Shown: positions 42,700 to 54,620 of the stretch, one piece after another
How positions within the stretch are numbered: position 1 is the first letter of the stretch
Layout: the number at the start of each line of letters is the position of its first letter
DNA from: Saccharum officinarum
Taxonomy: Eukaryota; Streptophyta; Magnoliopsida; Poales; Poaceae
Assembly (NCBI GenBank): GCA_020631735.1
Contig: CM036221.1
Location: forward strand, 9,777,381 to 9,841,380
Direction: 5' to 3'
Length of the DNA: 64,000 nt
The notes under the pieces: generated by a model
Told to the model about the DNA's origin: nothing
Database searches by the model: none
The model's input: only the letters and a program-made list of their open reading frames with translations
Program-made: the position numbers and the translations under genes

Positions 42700-43447
42700 C
42701 AGAGGTGGGCACATATAGTGGCGCTGCTCTATAAATGGTTGATCGACTATTAAAAGACGTAGACTTTCTAAGGCGTCCGTCTCAGTTTGTCAACTAATAA
42801 AAACGAGCTTCTTAAGATGCCCGCCTATGAAAATTGTCATTAATAGAGGCGGGCATTCTAAGAGTTTGCTTCTAAAAATCGATGAACAGAGGCGGACATC
42901 TTAAGAGGCTCGCCACTAGAAATAGTTGTATCCAAAAATAATTCATAACTTTTTTAGATAAAGTTTGATGAAGGCAAACTTCATAAGAAAATTATAGCTC
43001 TTGTTGTGATCTACAACTTTGTAGTTGAGAAGTTTTTGTATTTGAATCTGTTTAGAGTCCAAAAATATTGTTTTAAGTTCTCAGCTTTTGAAATTTTAAA
43101 TTTGAATTTTTCAAACAATCTCAGATGTTACCATGATATATACCAAAATTTTATTTATCAATGCTGACTACAATTAATAGTTGTAACTTTTTAATTTGAA
43201 AGAGTTTAGAGTCCCAAATATATGTTTTAAGTTTTTAGATTTGAAATTCAAAATTTAGAATTTCCAAACCACCTTGAATATAATATTCATACGCATGGTT
43301 ATTAATACTAAAGTTGTAGTGGCCGACCCAATCTACAAGATTGTTGCTGGTAAGTTCTTTATTTGATGTTGTTCGGAGTCTCAAATATTTGCTTTAAACT
43401 CACAGACTTTAAGATTTAAAGTTTTAAACTTTCAAATAATCTCGGAT
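42700..43447. mobile_element. CACTA-like debris with three diverged 150-160-bp units
   Basis: 42760-42915 carries repeated GAGGCGGGCATTCTAAGA and inverted GATGCCCGCC motifs, as in CACTA subterminal regions. 42955-43447 holds three diverged units, each with a CTACAAnnTTGTAG-like palindrome followed by GTTTAGAGTCC or a variant and a long AT-rich tail (starting near 43010, 43168 and 43330). No transposase frame is seen. Confidence 0.5.
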
Positions 43448-44293
43448 GGAGACACGCCTGTGCCAGCGGAGGAGGGAGCTGTTGCTGCCGCTGGTGGTGA
43501 TTCTGCTGGGGCAGCGGCGGCGGGTGGGAGTTGCGGAGGAAGCCATCACCGACGACGTCGGGTCCATGGCGACCAGGGCCAGAGACGAGCACTTAGAACA
43601 GCCAAAGGTTGAAGACAGGGGTAGAAAAGACATTTTCCCCCACCTTCTTTCTCTTGAAATGTGAGAAATGAATAAAATAATCGGTGCAGTATGTTACATC
43701 AAAGATACACGCTTTCATAATGGTACTGGCCAAATTTTCAAGTTGGTGATGTTCATCAACATATACCACGTTCCTGATGTCCCACAGCAAAATTTCCCAA
43801 AAGAAAAATTAGGATTCACCCTGCTTCCCTTCTTGCAGCCATCACAGACTTGATAAGAGTGACGCGCCGAATCTGCATCTGTGATGTACGTTTAGACATG
43901 TCTGTAATAACAAAATCTGACACAATGCACCGCACGCGATTTCCTCACAGCACTACAACTGTTTTTGAAGGAACAGGAGGGGCGGAGCCCCTACAGCACT
44001 ACTACTGTTGCCAGTGAAAGAAGAGTACCTCCAATTATATATTGTCGGCCAGTTTCTCAGTGTAATTTTTGGTGCGTTTCATATGTCCAAATAAAAGCGA
44101 TCAATGTCTACTCTACGATGAATTATTGAGACTGGTAAAAAGTTGACACTGACGTGTTGAACGATAACTTTGATCATTGCAAGCAAAAGCAGAAAATGTC
44201 CAATCCAATAGCGGACACCCATATATACATTGCTATTGCTACTGGAGTATTTCTCGTCCAACACTGCAAACGGATCGAGTCAGAACAAACACA
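43448..44293 (+). other. Upstream region of RLP copy B
   Basis: 43448-43664 is GC-rich and contains a 72-codon frame of no known family. 43790-44293 is AT-richer and includes GACACTGACGTGTTGAACGA at about 44145, matched before RLP copy A, so it is probably the old RLP promoter and 5' UTR. A short GGGGCGGAGCCCC palindrome at about 43979 may mark a small insertion. Confidence 0.4.
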
Positions 44294-44396
44294 ATGGCTG
44301 CAACGCCGCGATCCTCTTTGCATGGAGCTGCAGCAGAAGCTATGTTCCTCCACCAACGACCGTCGCCACATCTCGGTCTGCTGTCTCCAGTGGAGG
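44294..44396 (+). pseudogene. RLP copy B, 5' remnant before the LINE
   Basis: ATG 44294 begins MAATPRSSLHGAAA, the same signal-peptide start as copies A and C, but a short deletion shifts the frame and it stops at once. The RLP similarity ends at the LINE insertion near 44396. The N-terminal domain and first LRRs of this gene are missing. Confidence 0.7.
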
Positions 44397-45433
44397 AAGC
44401 CTGAGAAGTGCGTCGTGGTGATGTTCGCTGCGAGCATGAGGGTGGTCGTCGGTGACGGCACGTCTACCAGGCTGTGGAAGGACAACTGGAACCCGGTCGG
44501 GCCGCTACACCTCTTCGCGCCGGTGTTGTACGCGGCGACCTCTAGCACGGGGAGGAAGCGTGTGCTGCGCGACGCGCTCCAGGATTACCGGTGGGTGAGG
44601 GATATCACGGGCGCCACGACGTCGCAGGTCCTGCATGACTACCTGCGCGTCTGGGAAATTTTGCAGGCCGTGCAGCTACAACCGTCGCAGTCCGACCGCT
44701 TCGTATGGCGGTGGTCGCCCTCTGGAAATTACTCGGCGTCATCAACATATCGAGCGTTCTTCGCGGGTGCCACCAAGCTCCTTGGCGCCCGAGAGCTATG
44801 GAGAACGAAGGCGCCGCCGAAGGTCAAAATGTTCTTCTGGCTTGCACTTCATAAGCGACTATGGACCGCCGAACGCCGTAAACGTCACGACTTGCAAGAT
44901 GGAGATGCGTGCGCACTCTGCAGACAGGCCACCGAGACTTGCTCACACCTATTCGTTGGGTGCGTGGTTGCGCGAGATTGCTGCTATCCAGGCTCGGTCT
45001 GCAGACTCTGGTACCCGCCGGTGATCAGGACTTGGCTGATTGGTGGCTCACACAGCGGCGGAGAGTGGACGCCACGTCCAGACCGGTATTCGATTCTATA
45101 GTGCTGCTCGTCGCCTGGTGCGTTTGGAAGGAGAGAAATGCAAGGGTCTTCGGCAAAGCGCCATCGACGGCAGCTACGGTCGTTATCACCATCATCGAAC
45201 AGGGAGAGCAATGGGCTACAGCGGGGTACGCGCCTCTGGCGGCGCTAGATTTACTTTGGTCGTAAAATAACTTAGCCATGTAATCTAATCAACAAAAACC
45301 CAGTAGAAATTAGGGCTTCTTCGGGCAGGTTTCGAGGCCGCTCGCTTCGAACCCACCCTCGCGCTCGATTGTGTACTTGAACTTTCTCTCCCTCTTAATG
45401 AAAAACGGGCACACACCCGGTCGCGAAAAAAAA
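44397..45433 (+). mobile_element. 5'-truncated LINE inserted in RLP copy B
   Basis: The body encodes the end of a LINE ORF2: the RT zinc-binding (zf-RVT) region with FVWRWSPSGNYSASSTYRAF, PPKVKMFFWLALHKRLWT and DACALCRQATETCSHLF. After a frame change near 44975 comes VAWCVWKERNARVFG with a stop at about 45265. A 3' UTR and an A8 tail follow at 45426-45433. GTGGAGG occurs at 44390-44396 and at 45437-45443 as a possible 7-bp target duplication. The catalytic RT and endonuclease are absent. Confidence 0.8.
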
Positions 45434-45455
45434 GAGGTGGAGGTATGCAGAATTC

Positions 45456-47944
45456 ATGGGTTCTCTAAGGAGCTTGACATATCATGACCTATCTAACATG
45501 AATTTCAGTGGTCAAGTACCTCGTCAGCTAGGAAACCTTACCAAATTGAAATACCTCAACATAGAGGTCCAAAACTTCTATTATCAATATTCATATTTAT
45601 CGGATGTTTCATGGTTAGCAAACCTCCACTCACTGGAGTATCTTGACATGAGCACCGTGGACCTTAGCGCAGCAGTTGACTGGGTTCATTGGGTGAACAC
45701 CCCCCCCCAACTTACAGTGCTTGAGAACCTTGACCTCTCTTGGAACATTTTTTATGGTCCCGCTGCACCAAATTGGTACTGGGATGTAACTAGCCTCAAG
45801 AGTCTAGATATACGTGGTTGTAAAATGTGGGGGCCCTTTCCTAATGAGTTGGGAAACTTGACCGGACCCTCAACATGCAACGAAATGAAATCCAGGGGAT
45901 GATACCAGCAACACTGAAAAGCATGTGCAGTTTACAAACAATATACCTCGGCCTGGTCAGCCTTGGTGGGGATATAGCACATCTAATGGAGAGAATACCA
46001 ACATGTTCCTTGAAAAGTTTGCAAGAGCTATTTCTAGATGAAACCAACATCACGGGCATGATACCAAAGTCCATATCCAGCTTCACTGCCTTAAGCATGC
46101 TTGACATCAGTAGCAACCACTTGAGCGGTTCTGTGCCTGTGGAGATTGGACTGTCAACAAATCTGACTCTGTTGTACATTGATGATAACAATTTCAGTGG
46201 TGTGATATCAGAAGACCACTTCTTTGGTTTGACTAATTTGAAGACCATTGACTTGAGTGATACACATCTTCAAGTCAAGGTGGACTCGGATTGGAAACCA
46301 CCATTCGACTTGCAAGAGGCATATTTTTCATCATGTTATTTGGGTCCCCAAATACCTAATTGGCTTCAATGGCAAAAGAGCATTTCATACCTCGACATTT
46401 CCAACACAGGTCTTATTGGTACAATCCCATGTTGGTTTTGGACAACATTTTCTAACACCACATATTTGGACCTCTCTTACAATCAAATTACTGGTGAGTT
46501 ACCTCTTGATTTGGAGTTCATGGCTATAGAGGTGCTTCTTCTCCAGTCAAATCATTTAACTGGTTCAGTACCAAGACTCTCAAGAAGCATTGGTTTATTG
46601 GACATCTCCAACAATTCTTTAGATGGACAACTGCCATCAAATTTTGGAGGTCCACATTTTCAAATTGCAGTTCTCTTCTCCAATCGTATAATTGGGACCA
46701 TTCCTGACTCTATTTGTCAATCACGACAACTGAGGTTATTAGATTTTTCAAACAACCTGCTTACAGGGGGGCTTCCTGATTATGGCAGAGAAGGGTTGAA
46801 ACAACAGATCCCACCTAGCAACAACTCTTCAATGGCTGATTCAACAAACGTTTATAGTTTATACATCGAATTTCTCCTTCTAAACAACAACAACCTTTCA
46901 GGTGGATTTCCATTATTCTTGAAACAATGTGAAAATCTTGCATATCTTGATCTAACTCAAAACAGATTCAGTGGGAAGTTACCTACATGGATAAGTACCA
47001 ACATGCCTCAGTTGGTAATGTTACGGCTAAGGTCTAACAAATTTTCTGGTCACATTCCAATTGATATAATGAGGCTATTTCAGCTCCGTATTCTTGATCT
47101 AGCAAACAACACATTTTATGGGGTTATACCACAATCTCTTGCAAACTTGAAGGCTCTAACTACCACTATGGATTTTGAAAGAGAGAATAATCCTTTTGAA
47201 GAAGTTTACGATTATTTTGCTTATACGAGCGGTGATATGGTAATGTCTGGTGATAGCTTTTCGTTGCCAACTAAAGGCCAAGAGCTTGACTACACAGGGA
47301 ATATCTTATTTTTTAAGAGCATTGATCTTTCTTGCAACAGATTAGTTGGGCAAATTCCCAAAGAAATCGGTGCACTTCTTTTTTCTAATCGAATCGGTGC
47401 ACTTCTTGGGCTGATAAATCTCAATTTATCATCAAACTTATTGAGTGGAAACATCCCATATAAAATCAGCAATCTGTATTCATTGGAGTCTCTTGATTTG
47501 TCCAACAACCAACTTTCTGGTGAAATTCCGCGGTCCTTGTCAAATTTAACTTCATTGAGCTCTCTGAATTTGTCCTACAATAATCTGTCTGGTAGAATAC
47601 CCTCAGGACGTCAGCTAGACACTCTCAGGGCAGACGATCCTGCTTCAATGTACATTGGCAATCCTGGTCTTTGTGGGCATCCACTTCCAAAGGTGTGTCC
47701 TGGAGATCAACCAAAAAAAGAAGATCCCATGAGATGGCATGAAGATGACAAGACTCGAATGGATATCTATCTTGGTTTCACAATGGGATTCTTGGTAGGT
47801 CTTTGGATAATATTTTGTGGCCTTTTGTTCAAAAGGACCTGGAGGTACACCTATTTCAGCCTATTCGACAAATTGTACGACAAGGTGCATGTCTTTTCTA
47901 TAGTCACTTGGCAACAATGGTTCAGAAAGCAAGGTACAGACTGA
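45456..47944 (+). pseudogene. RLP copy B, LRR, membrane and tail part
   Basis: After the LINE the EIX/Cf-type receptor-like protein resumes: LDLS-type repeats from 45456 (NMNFSGQVPRQLGNLTKL) to about 45860, a frame change near 45864, then 689 uninterrupted codons (45875-47944). These hold about 20 extracellular LRRs of the LxxLxxLxLxxNxLSGxIP type and the conserved LRR C-cap with IGNPGLCGHPL. An acidic spacer, a membrane helix (IYLGFTMGFLVGLWIIFCGL) and a short basic tail without kinase end it. The missing kinase is normal for RLPs, which signal through partners such as SOBIR1. Because the N-terminus is lost, a secreted receptor cannot be made, although the long frame is remarkably clean. Confidence 0.88.
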
Positions 47945-48566
47945 GCAAGCACTATACAAGTATATGGGAAAAATAAAGCACCGCTTATTGAGTGGCTTGG
48001 TACCTTCAGTTATGGAGCGTTTGATCCTAAGTAATGGGGTTCACTTCATCCGCAGCCATAATAAATCTCAATGTATAATAGTACAAATGTTTGATATTGT
48101 TGTAATAATGTAATGTAATGTAATGTAATGTAATGTAATGTAATGTAAGAGGATGTTAATCATGTTGAATGGGTGAAGAACTTCAAGCGTAGTGTCGAGC
48201 CATTTGTAATATGCAATAAGTTTGTTGTACATGGTGATATTCAACATGACAAATTCCTAGCGCAAAGGCTGCTTATTGCATCTGGAGTTCTGGACACGTC
48301 CAAATCCAAACAGCAACGGCGCAGAACTACACGTGAAGTGTGGCACGAGTAGATTCTTCTCGGTCATGCATACGTGGCTGTGGACACGTCCAAAGTGATT
48401 GTGCTATTCTTGGATGCACATTCAGGCTTGACACCGACGCATTGATCCATCGCCGCAACTATTTCATTGGGACCAAAAGAAATTTCCAATCGAATTGAAC
48501 ATCGCCCTCGCATATATTGACAGTTTCTCCTCATCCCAGCACTGCAACCACAACCAGAACAACACA
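47945..48566 (+). other. Spacer between RLP copies B and C
   Basis: It contains the 3' region of copy B, the TAATG microsatellite, and from about 48170 AT-rich DNA that probably served as the promoter of copy C. No gene is seen. Confidence 0.5.
48106..48145. repeat. Microsatellite (TAATG)8
   Basis: Eight perfect TAATG units. The second copy of the duplicated segment has the same eight at 62562-62601. Confidence 0.97.
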
Positions 48567-48806
48567 ATGGCTGCAATGCCTCGATCCTCCTTCCATGGAG
48601 CTGCAGCAGCCCTGTGCCTCCTACTTTTTTCCTTCCTAGCACCAACAACAACCATCGCCACATCTCAGCCTGTCTCCGGCGAAGAGATAATGTCCAACGG
48701 CAGCTGCATAGCTGCCGAGAAGGACGCACTGCTCGCCTTCAAAGCCGGCATCACCAGTGACCCCAGCAGATGACTAAGATCCTGGCGCGGCCAAGACTGC
48801 TGCCAT
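48567..48806 (+). pseudogene. RLP copy C, exon part before the hAT insertion
   Basis: ATG 48567 starts MAAMPRSSFHGAAAALCLLL, a clear signal peptide, followed by the N-terminal LRR cap CIAAEKDALLAFKAGITSDP. The codon after SR, where copy A has a second Arg, is TGA (48771-48773), consistent with CGA to TGA. The reading resumes LRSWRGQDCCH up to the hAT insertion at 48807. It continues at 54171. Confidence 0.85.
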
Positions 48807-50458
48807 TAGGGATGCAAGCAGGTGCAGGCCGACCTGCCAGCCTGCTCGGCCCGCCTGCGAAAACAGCCCTTGTGGACACTGCGGGCTCCTGCTTTAAGTG
48901 ACGCGGGCCTAGGCAGGCAAGCCTGCAAAGCCCAAGAGACTAGAACGGGCCGCCTGCATCAGTCTGCAATGGCCTGCCAGACCTGCATCATCCGTGGACC
49001 GTGGGAAGCATCGACGCCGCATCCGCCGCAAGAGCGAGCAGACTCGTGCTCGAGCGCCGCCACGGGAAGCACCGGCCGGAGTGGCGACTGCGATTGGCAT
49101 CCCTCCGGTGAGAACCACTCATCTGCAACTCGTTCTCCTTCTCCCTTCCTTCTTGTTCTTCTAATCTGCTTGATGTTCTTGTTTTTTTTTGGTGAGCACC
49201 GCCAGCTGCCATGGCCGCCGCCCTACCTCAAGGAGCTCTGGATCGACGTCTCCAGTCCGCCCCCGTGGCCGATGTTGGCTCCTCCCCGCCCCAACCTCAT
49301 TCTGCAGCAGGAGGGCAGCACAGCCCAGATCCACCTGACGCCCACACCTTCAGCTCGCCGGCGCGCCCATCCACATGGTACGTTTTTCCTCATATTGCAC
49401 TCTACCGTGGTTAGGTTTTGTGTTGATGATAACTCGATAAGCAGTGTCAGTGTGTGTGAAAGTGCTGCCAAGTTGTGCTAAAGAAAGGAACCGTTTGTTT
49501 GCTGCACATGTTGACGGGACCGATTTATTTTCTCCTGTTTTTCTTTGCCCAGTTGAATCATCCTAGGCGAGATGTCCTTCTCTTTTGCAACAGATGTGTG
49601 GAGCACGCATACTAGTATTTGTTTGGCCTCATTCTATCTGGACCAAGGAATTTGGATGCTTATGTTGTATCAACGTGCTAGTTTTAGTTGACAAAATAGT
49701 CTGACAGAGAAGGATCACCTGCTATCTGCCTTTGGACCATCATGCTATGAATATAGTTCCAATAAATAGTCTCTACCTTTCACAATTTCTATTATATTAA
49801 TTAGAACGGCATCTTTCACAATTTGTTACAATTTTTGTCAAGTTATAATTTATACTGCATGCTTTTTAAATTCATACTAGTAATCAGCATCTCTGCTTAG
49901 CGTCCTTGGAAACCTGAAGGTTCCATTCGCATAACATTATTTCACAATGACATGTTGCTTTTCTCTTATCACTTGTTTTTATGGACCTGCCCCTTTTCCT
50001 TGTAGCATTGCATTAGTTGTTTCATTAATGACTGATATTGTCTCCTTTTATACTTTAGCTCTGTTAAAATGACAGCAATATCACAGTCTGAACAAGAAGT
50101 TGGGGCTTCTTCAAAGAAATCAGCATTGGTTAGCTCTTCCATCACAAAGCGTAAAAGGCCTTCATCGAAGGATCAACAAATGTACTCCGCTGCAGCAAAA
50201 AAGTCAAAGGCTCCTACCCTGCCCCAACCCCATTCTGTAGCAGGAGAGTAGCAAAGCCCTGATCCACCAGGCTCGCGCACCATCAGGTCGTCGTCGCTCC
50301 TCCATGTCTTGCCCCCACGGTAAGATTAGTGTTGCCTCTCCCGCCACCTCTCCATTTAGGCTGTAGACGGATTTTAGATTGGAAAAAAGTTACCTTGTGT
50401 TGACTCTTGGTTCTTAGATGACTAATATTGTTTCTTTTTATACTTTAGCCCTGTTACC
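48807..50458 (+). other. hAT 5' region with duplicated leader exons
   Basis: This is probably 5' UTR and introns. The block from ATATCACAGTCTGAACAAGA to about 50160 recurs with changes at 50476-50570, and a preceding block with CAGATCCACC (about 49328) recurs at about 50261. An exon-sized unit has therefore been duplicated upstream of the transposase. The first copy has its own ATG (50069) and short basic frame. Confidence 0.6.
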
Positions 50459-52960
50459 ATGGCAACAATGACAACCATATCACAGTCTGAACAAGAAGGT
50501 GGGGGTTCTTCAAAGAAATCAGCATTGGTTAGCTCTTTCAACACAAAGCATAAAAGTTCAAAGGCTTCTACATCGGCAAATCAACAGAACTCGCCTTCAA
50601 CATCTCCACTGAAGAGGAGGCCTTCAGAAAAAAAAATCAACGAAAACAACAAGCTGCAAAGAGATTTAAGCCTCCAATGGTGACAAGGTCTCCCATGGTT
50701 ACAAGGTCTCCCATTGTGACAAGGTCTCCAATATTGAGGTTTATGGTGTCTCCTATGGTGATTGGGCAGAGGTCTTCACGCAGTCCAAGGACCCCTCCGG
50801 TATTGCCATCCTCACCCCGTGTTGCATCACCCCCTTCTGGTAATTGCCATGGATTTCTGTTCTTATGTATTTGTTTAATAATACTTGTGTTATCATTTCA
50901 GCACATGATTTCTTCCTTACATGTAATTATGATAATCTGAATTTTCTTTTATATTAATGATACAGATTCCACTTTAGCACACAGTAAACCACGCAAGTTG
51001 AGATCTGATATTTGGATTGATATGGAGCCAATTTATCGCCAAGGAAAGGTTGTAGAAGCTCGATGCAAGCACTGTAATGAGGTATTTTCTGCAGCACGCA
51101 ACTCTAGAAATAGTCACATGCATAGGCATTTGGCCATCTGTGAACCTAGGCTTAAAATGGTTGATATGGTTGATAAATTGAAATCTTCTGTACCATCTAC
51201 AGAGGCAGCCTTTCTTTCCAACTGGAAGTTTGATCCAAAGAAAACTCGAGCTGAGCTTGTTAGATTGATAGTTCTTCATGAACTCCCTTTCTCCTTTGTT
51301 GAGTATGAAGGATTTCGTAGTTATTCAACCAGTTTGAATCCACTTGCTGAGTCTGTTTGTAGAACTACAATTAAGCAGAATTGTATAGAAGCTTTCAAGA
51401 ACCATAGGGTAACACTCAGAGATGAATTTCAGGATTCCAACTGTAGATTCTCATTAACGGCTGATATCTGGACTTGTAATCATATAACTAGCTACATTTG
51501 TGTAACTTGCCATTACATCGATACCAACTGGAAGGTCCAAAAGAAAATAATCAGATTTAGTTGGATCAAAACACCGCATGATGGTTTCAATATTTATAGC
51601 GCAATGTTAAAGACTATACGGTTTTACAATATTGAGGACAAACTGTGTAGCATTACACTAGATAATGCGAGTGTTAACAAATCAATGATGGACTTCCTAC
51701 AAGGACATTTGGTAAAGATGCATATGCTGCATTCTAGTGGTGACATCTTTCATGTGAGATGTGCTGCTCACGTAATTAATCTCATTGTTAAAGATGGACT
51801 ACAACAAATTGATGGTGTCATCGAGAATATAAGGGATAGTGTCAAATACATCAAGGGTTCACCATCCAGGAATGAGAAGTTTGAGGAAATAATTGCAGAC
51901 TTAGGGATAAATTGTGGAAGTCGCCCTTCACTTGATGTTGCCACACAGTGGAACTCGACTTTGCGACATGTTACTGTCAGCTTTGCCGTTTAAGGATGCT
52001 TTTCAAGAGTTGGGCCACCTAAATCCCAACTACATTTACTCTCCCTCAACTGTAGAGTGGCAAAGAGCAGCTGTGGTATGCAACTTGCTGCAGGTTTTCA
52101 AAAAAGCTACAGAACTTGTTTCAGGTTCAAAATACCCAACCGCCAATCTTTATTTCCATGAGATTTGGAATGTGAAACAAGTATTAGATGAAGAAGAATT
52201 AAGGCCAAAAACGCCCCTTTTATCTATGGTTTTAGAAATGCAAAACAAGTTTGAAAAATATTGGGACATTTCATACTTGACCAACTGTATTCCAGTTATC
52301 TTGGATCCCCGCTTCAAATTTGGCTTTATTGAATTTCGTTTGAAGCAAGTATATGGTGAATCTGCGGGTGATCATATTGCTAAAGTGGATAAAACCCTCA
52401 GAAACTTGTTCAATGGATACTCTTCTGAGATGGAAAACACCAGTTCTGATGCTCAAGGAAATGAGACATCAACTGCAGGAAAAAGTAATTCTTGGTCTGA
52501 TTGGTTTCAACACATCAGCGCCCGAAATAATGAAGTATCAGGTGAACTCGATAGATATCTTCATGTTGATCTATTTCCATGTGATGATGAGAGCTTCAAT
52601 ATTTTACATTGGTGGAAGATACATGCGTCGCAGTACTCAGTAGTGGCACGTATGGCTTGTGATTTGTTGGATGTCCCTACATCTACTGTAGCAGTCGAGT
52701 CCGCTTTCAGCACAAGTGAACGTATCGTCAATGATCATAGGACTAGGCTAGCAAGCAACACTGTTGAGGCTTTAATTTGCTTTCAGGACTGGCTTCGGTC
52801 AGCAGGTAATTTCTTAATTTTTTCTGTGAATCCACTGCTGATGTATTTCAGACATTTAACTTTGTTAAAATATGTGCTTTTTAAAAAAAATTTAGGCTCT
52901 TTATACTTGTACATAATATCAATTACCACTCCACACAACAACATTGAAGATGTTTGGTAA
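50459..52960 (+). pseudogene. hAT transposase (BED zinc finger, RICESLEEPER-like), frameshifted
   Basis: The protein probably starts near ATG 50459, followed by a basic Ser-rich region, a VTRSP repeat and an intron from about 50840 to 50966. The next exon carries a BED zinc finger (ARCKHCNEVFSA, then HRHLAIC). A long RNase H-like catalytic domain follows, with FSLTADIWTCNHITSYICVT and RCAAHVINLIVKDGL, and then the hAT C-terminal dimerisation domain with ILHWWKIHASQYSVVARMAC and VAVESAFSTSERIV. At about 51963 one extra base (TTGCGAC where TTCGAC would keep frame) breaks the frame after VATQWNST; the second part is open from 51914 to 52960. A second frame break lies near 50655. Except for these, the gene looks complete, so the element was recently active or is nearly intact. 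Confidence 0.85.
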
Positions 52961-54162
52961 GAATCAACCAAATGGGTATGTTGCCCCTCTCTCTCTCCTT
53001 TCTGTCCACTAGCTTTTGATGATTTGAATTTCAATAAAATAAGAGCTACTAGCAGCTAGCCTTCCTATATTAAATATGGTCTGTCTCTAGACAAATAACA
53101 CAGCCCTATAGACCCACTTCAGATATATTCTGGTTCTTACTTTTTGCAGTGATCGAGACATATTAATAATCTTGTTCCTGATATAAAGTTGCAAACTGTG
53201 GCATGCATAATGAGATTTTGGCATGATTGAATTCCTCAATCTTGTTAATTCTTTTGGCTATGTAGTATGACTTTTTATTAATAATTCCTCAATCATAATT
53301 ATTATGATGTACAGTTTAGAAAGTACAGCCTGATGATGAGTTTTATTTTTTTTTCCAAATGAATTCAGTTTAGAAAGTGCAGCCTGGTCTTTATAGATCT
53401 TAAGTTCAATACTGAATACTATGAATTGTCTGTTGGGCTTATATTTCCAGCCATCAGAAAGATTGCCTATTCAGTCTTTTGACATGTAGTACAGTAGTAC
53501 TAGCTTGGCCATTCAGTCTTACTGCTGGTAACTTATCCCATCTCTTTGTGTGCCCACTTATCAGGCAAGTTGCAGCATACTTTATGGGCTGCATATCTCT
53601 TTGTGCAGTAATCATCAACAAAAAAGACATAAGGAATGGAGTCAAGAACTAAAGGTTTGACTCAAGAATAGAAGGCAACACCATTGTCCCTGGTTGAAAT
53701 TATTTGGCTCTTTTGATTGGATAGGCCAAATTGTAATTTATGGATAAATATTGTGGTAGATGATGATACTCCTATTTATTCTTTATTTTCTGGATTTTTA
53801 TGACCTTTAATTTATGCAATAATTGTTATGACGTAAGCATATATCCAGGATGCTGGTTACATTATAGTTCTGGATTGTTGCATTGTAAGCTTGCAGTATA
53901 TGTACTAGTCGGCATAGGCATAGTTCTGGACTCTTGCATTGTAAGTTTGAGTATACGTACTAGTTTTTTTAGAGGAGTATACGTATTAGTTGGCAGGCTC
54001 TGCAGGCGTCCACAAAACCTGCTTGCGCTTTGCTGCAGAACCCAGCAGGAAGTGCAGGCAAATTAGTACACGTCTGCAGGTAACTGCAGGGCAATCAAAT
54101 TTTGCATGCAGATGATGCGGCATCCTGCTGGGTGTTTGCAAGCAGGCCCGCTTGCATCCTTA
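52961..54162 (+). other. hAT 3' region
   Basis: AT-rich noncoding DNA between the transposase and the right terminus. It repeats AGTTTAGAAAGT(A/G)CAGCCTG at about 53314 and 53369 and TTCTGGA(T/C)TGTTGCATTGTAAG at about 53870 and 53927, and ends in the GC-rich subterminal region. Confidence 0.6.
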
Positions 54163-54170
54163 GCTGCCAT

Positions 54171-54620
54171 TGACATGGCGTGAGCTGCAGTACCAGGACA
54201 GGTCACGTCGTGAAGCTCGACCTCCGCAACGACTTCTTCCTACACGATCTTCTCGGTGAGGACCATGCTGCTGTTCATTGGCTACGTGGGCGGATAAGCT
54301 CATATCTAGCTGTCCTGCGCCGTCTCAAGCATCTAGATCTTAGCGGAAACGATCTTGGGGCCAACACGCCGGTGCCGGAATTCGTGGTTTTTCTAAAGGG
54401 CTTGGCGTATCTCGACCTATCCAACATGAAGTTCAGCGGTTGAGTGCCTCCACAGCTAGGCAACCTCACACCAAACTGGTATACCTCGACATTCACAGTG
54501 ATTTCATATATGGATATGCGTATAGATTTGCACATGCGTATGCGTACACATACGCGTAGTCATTGGACGTTTCATGGTTATCAAGTCTTCACTCATTGGA
54601 GCATCTTGACATGAGCGGAG
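54171..54620 (+). pseudogene. RLP copy C, part after the hAT insertion
   Basis: It continues copy C with GHVVKLDLRNDFFLHDL and HLDLSGNDLGANTPVPEF, the first LRRs. TGA follows FSG at 54442-54444 and more breaks occur to 54620, where a Sirevirus-type LTR interrupts it at LEHLDMSG. The rest of the receptor is not found in the window. Confidence 0.8.

Larger units (their letters stand above)
43534..49544 (+). repeat. 6-kb duplicated segment, copy 1
   Basis: This segment recurs at 57990-64000. The offset is 14456, then 14455 after the C run near 43632, then 14456 again after the C run near 45690. Apart from these two 1-nt homopolymer differences I saw no mismatch, and long frames (315, 118 and 689 codons) translate identically. 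Copy 2 starts immediately after the 100-N gap. Confidence 0.97.
48807..54162 (+). mobile_element. hAT-superfamily DNA transposon, 5356 bp
   Basis: The ends are TAGGGATGCAAG and CTTGCATCCTTA (one mismatch as inverted repeat). The 8-bp target duplication GCTGCCAT is exact (48799-48806 and 54163-54170). Removing the element joins the RLP reading GQDCC on to the following RLP sequence, which proves the insertion. Subterminal regions are rich in GCAGGC-type motifs at both ends (48815-48960 and 53990-54150). The interior carries a transposase gene. Confidence 0.97.

Noticed and set aside
48822..49481. 219-codon open frame at the hAT 5' end
   Set aside because: It starts in the GC-rich subterminal region, crosses intron-like sequence and has no transposase similarity.
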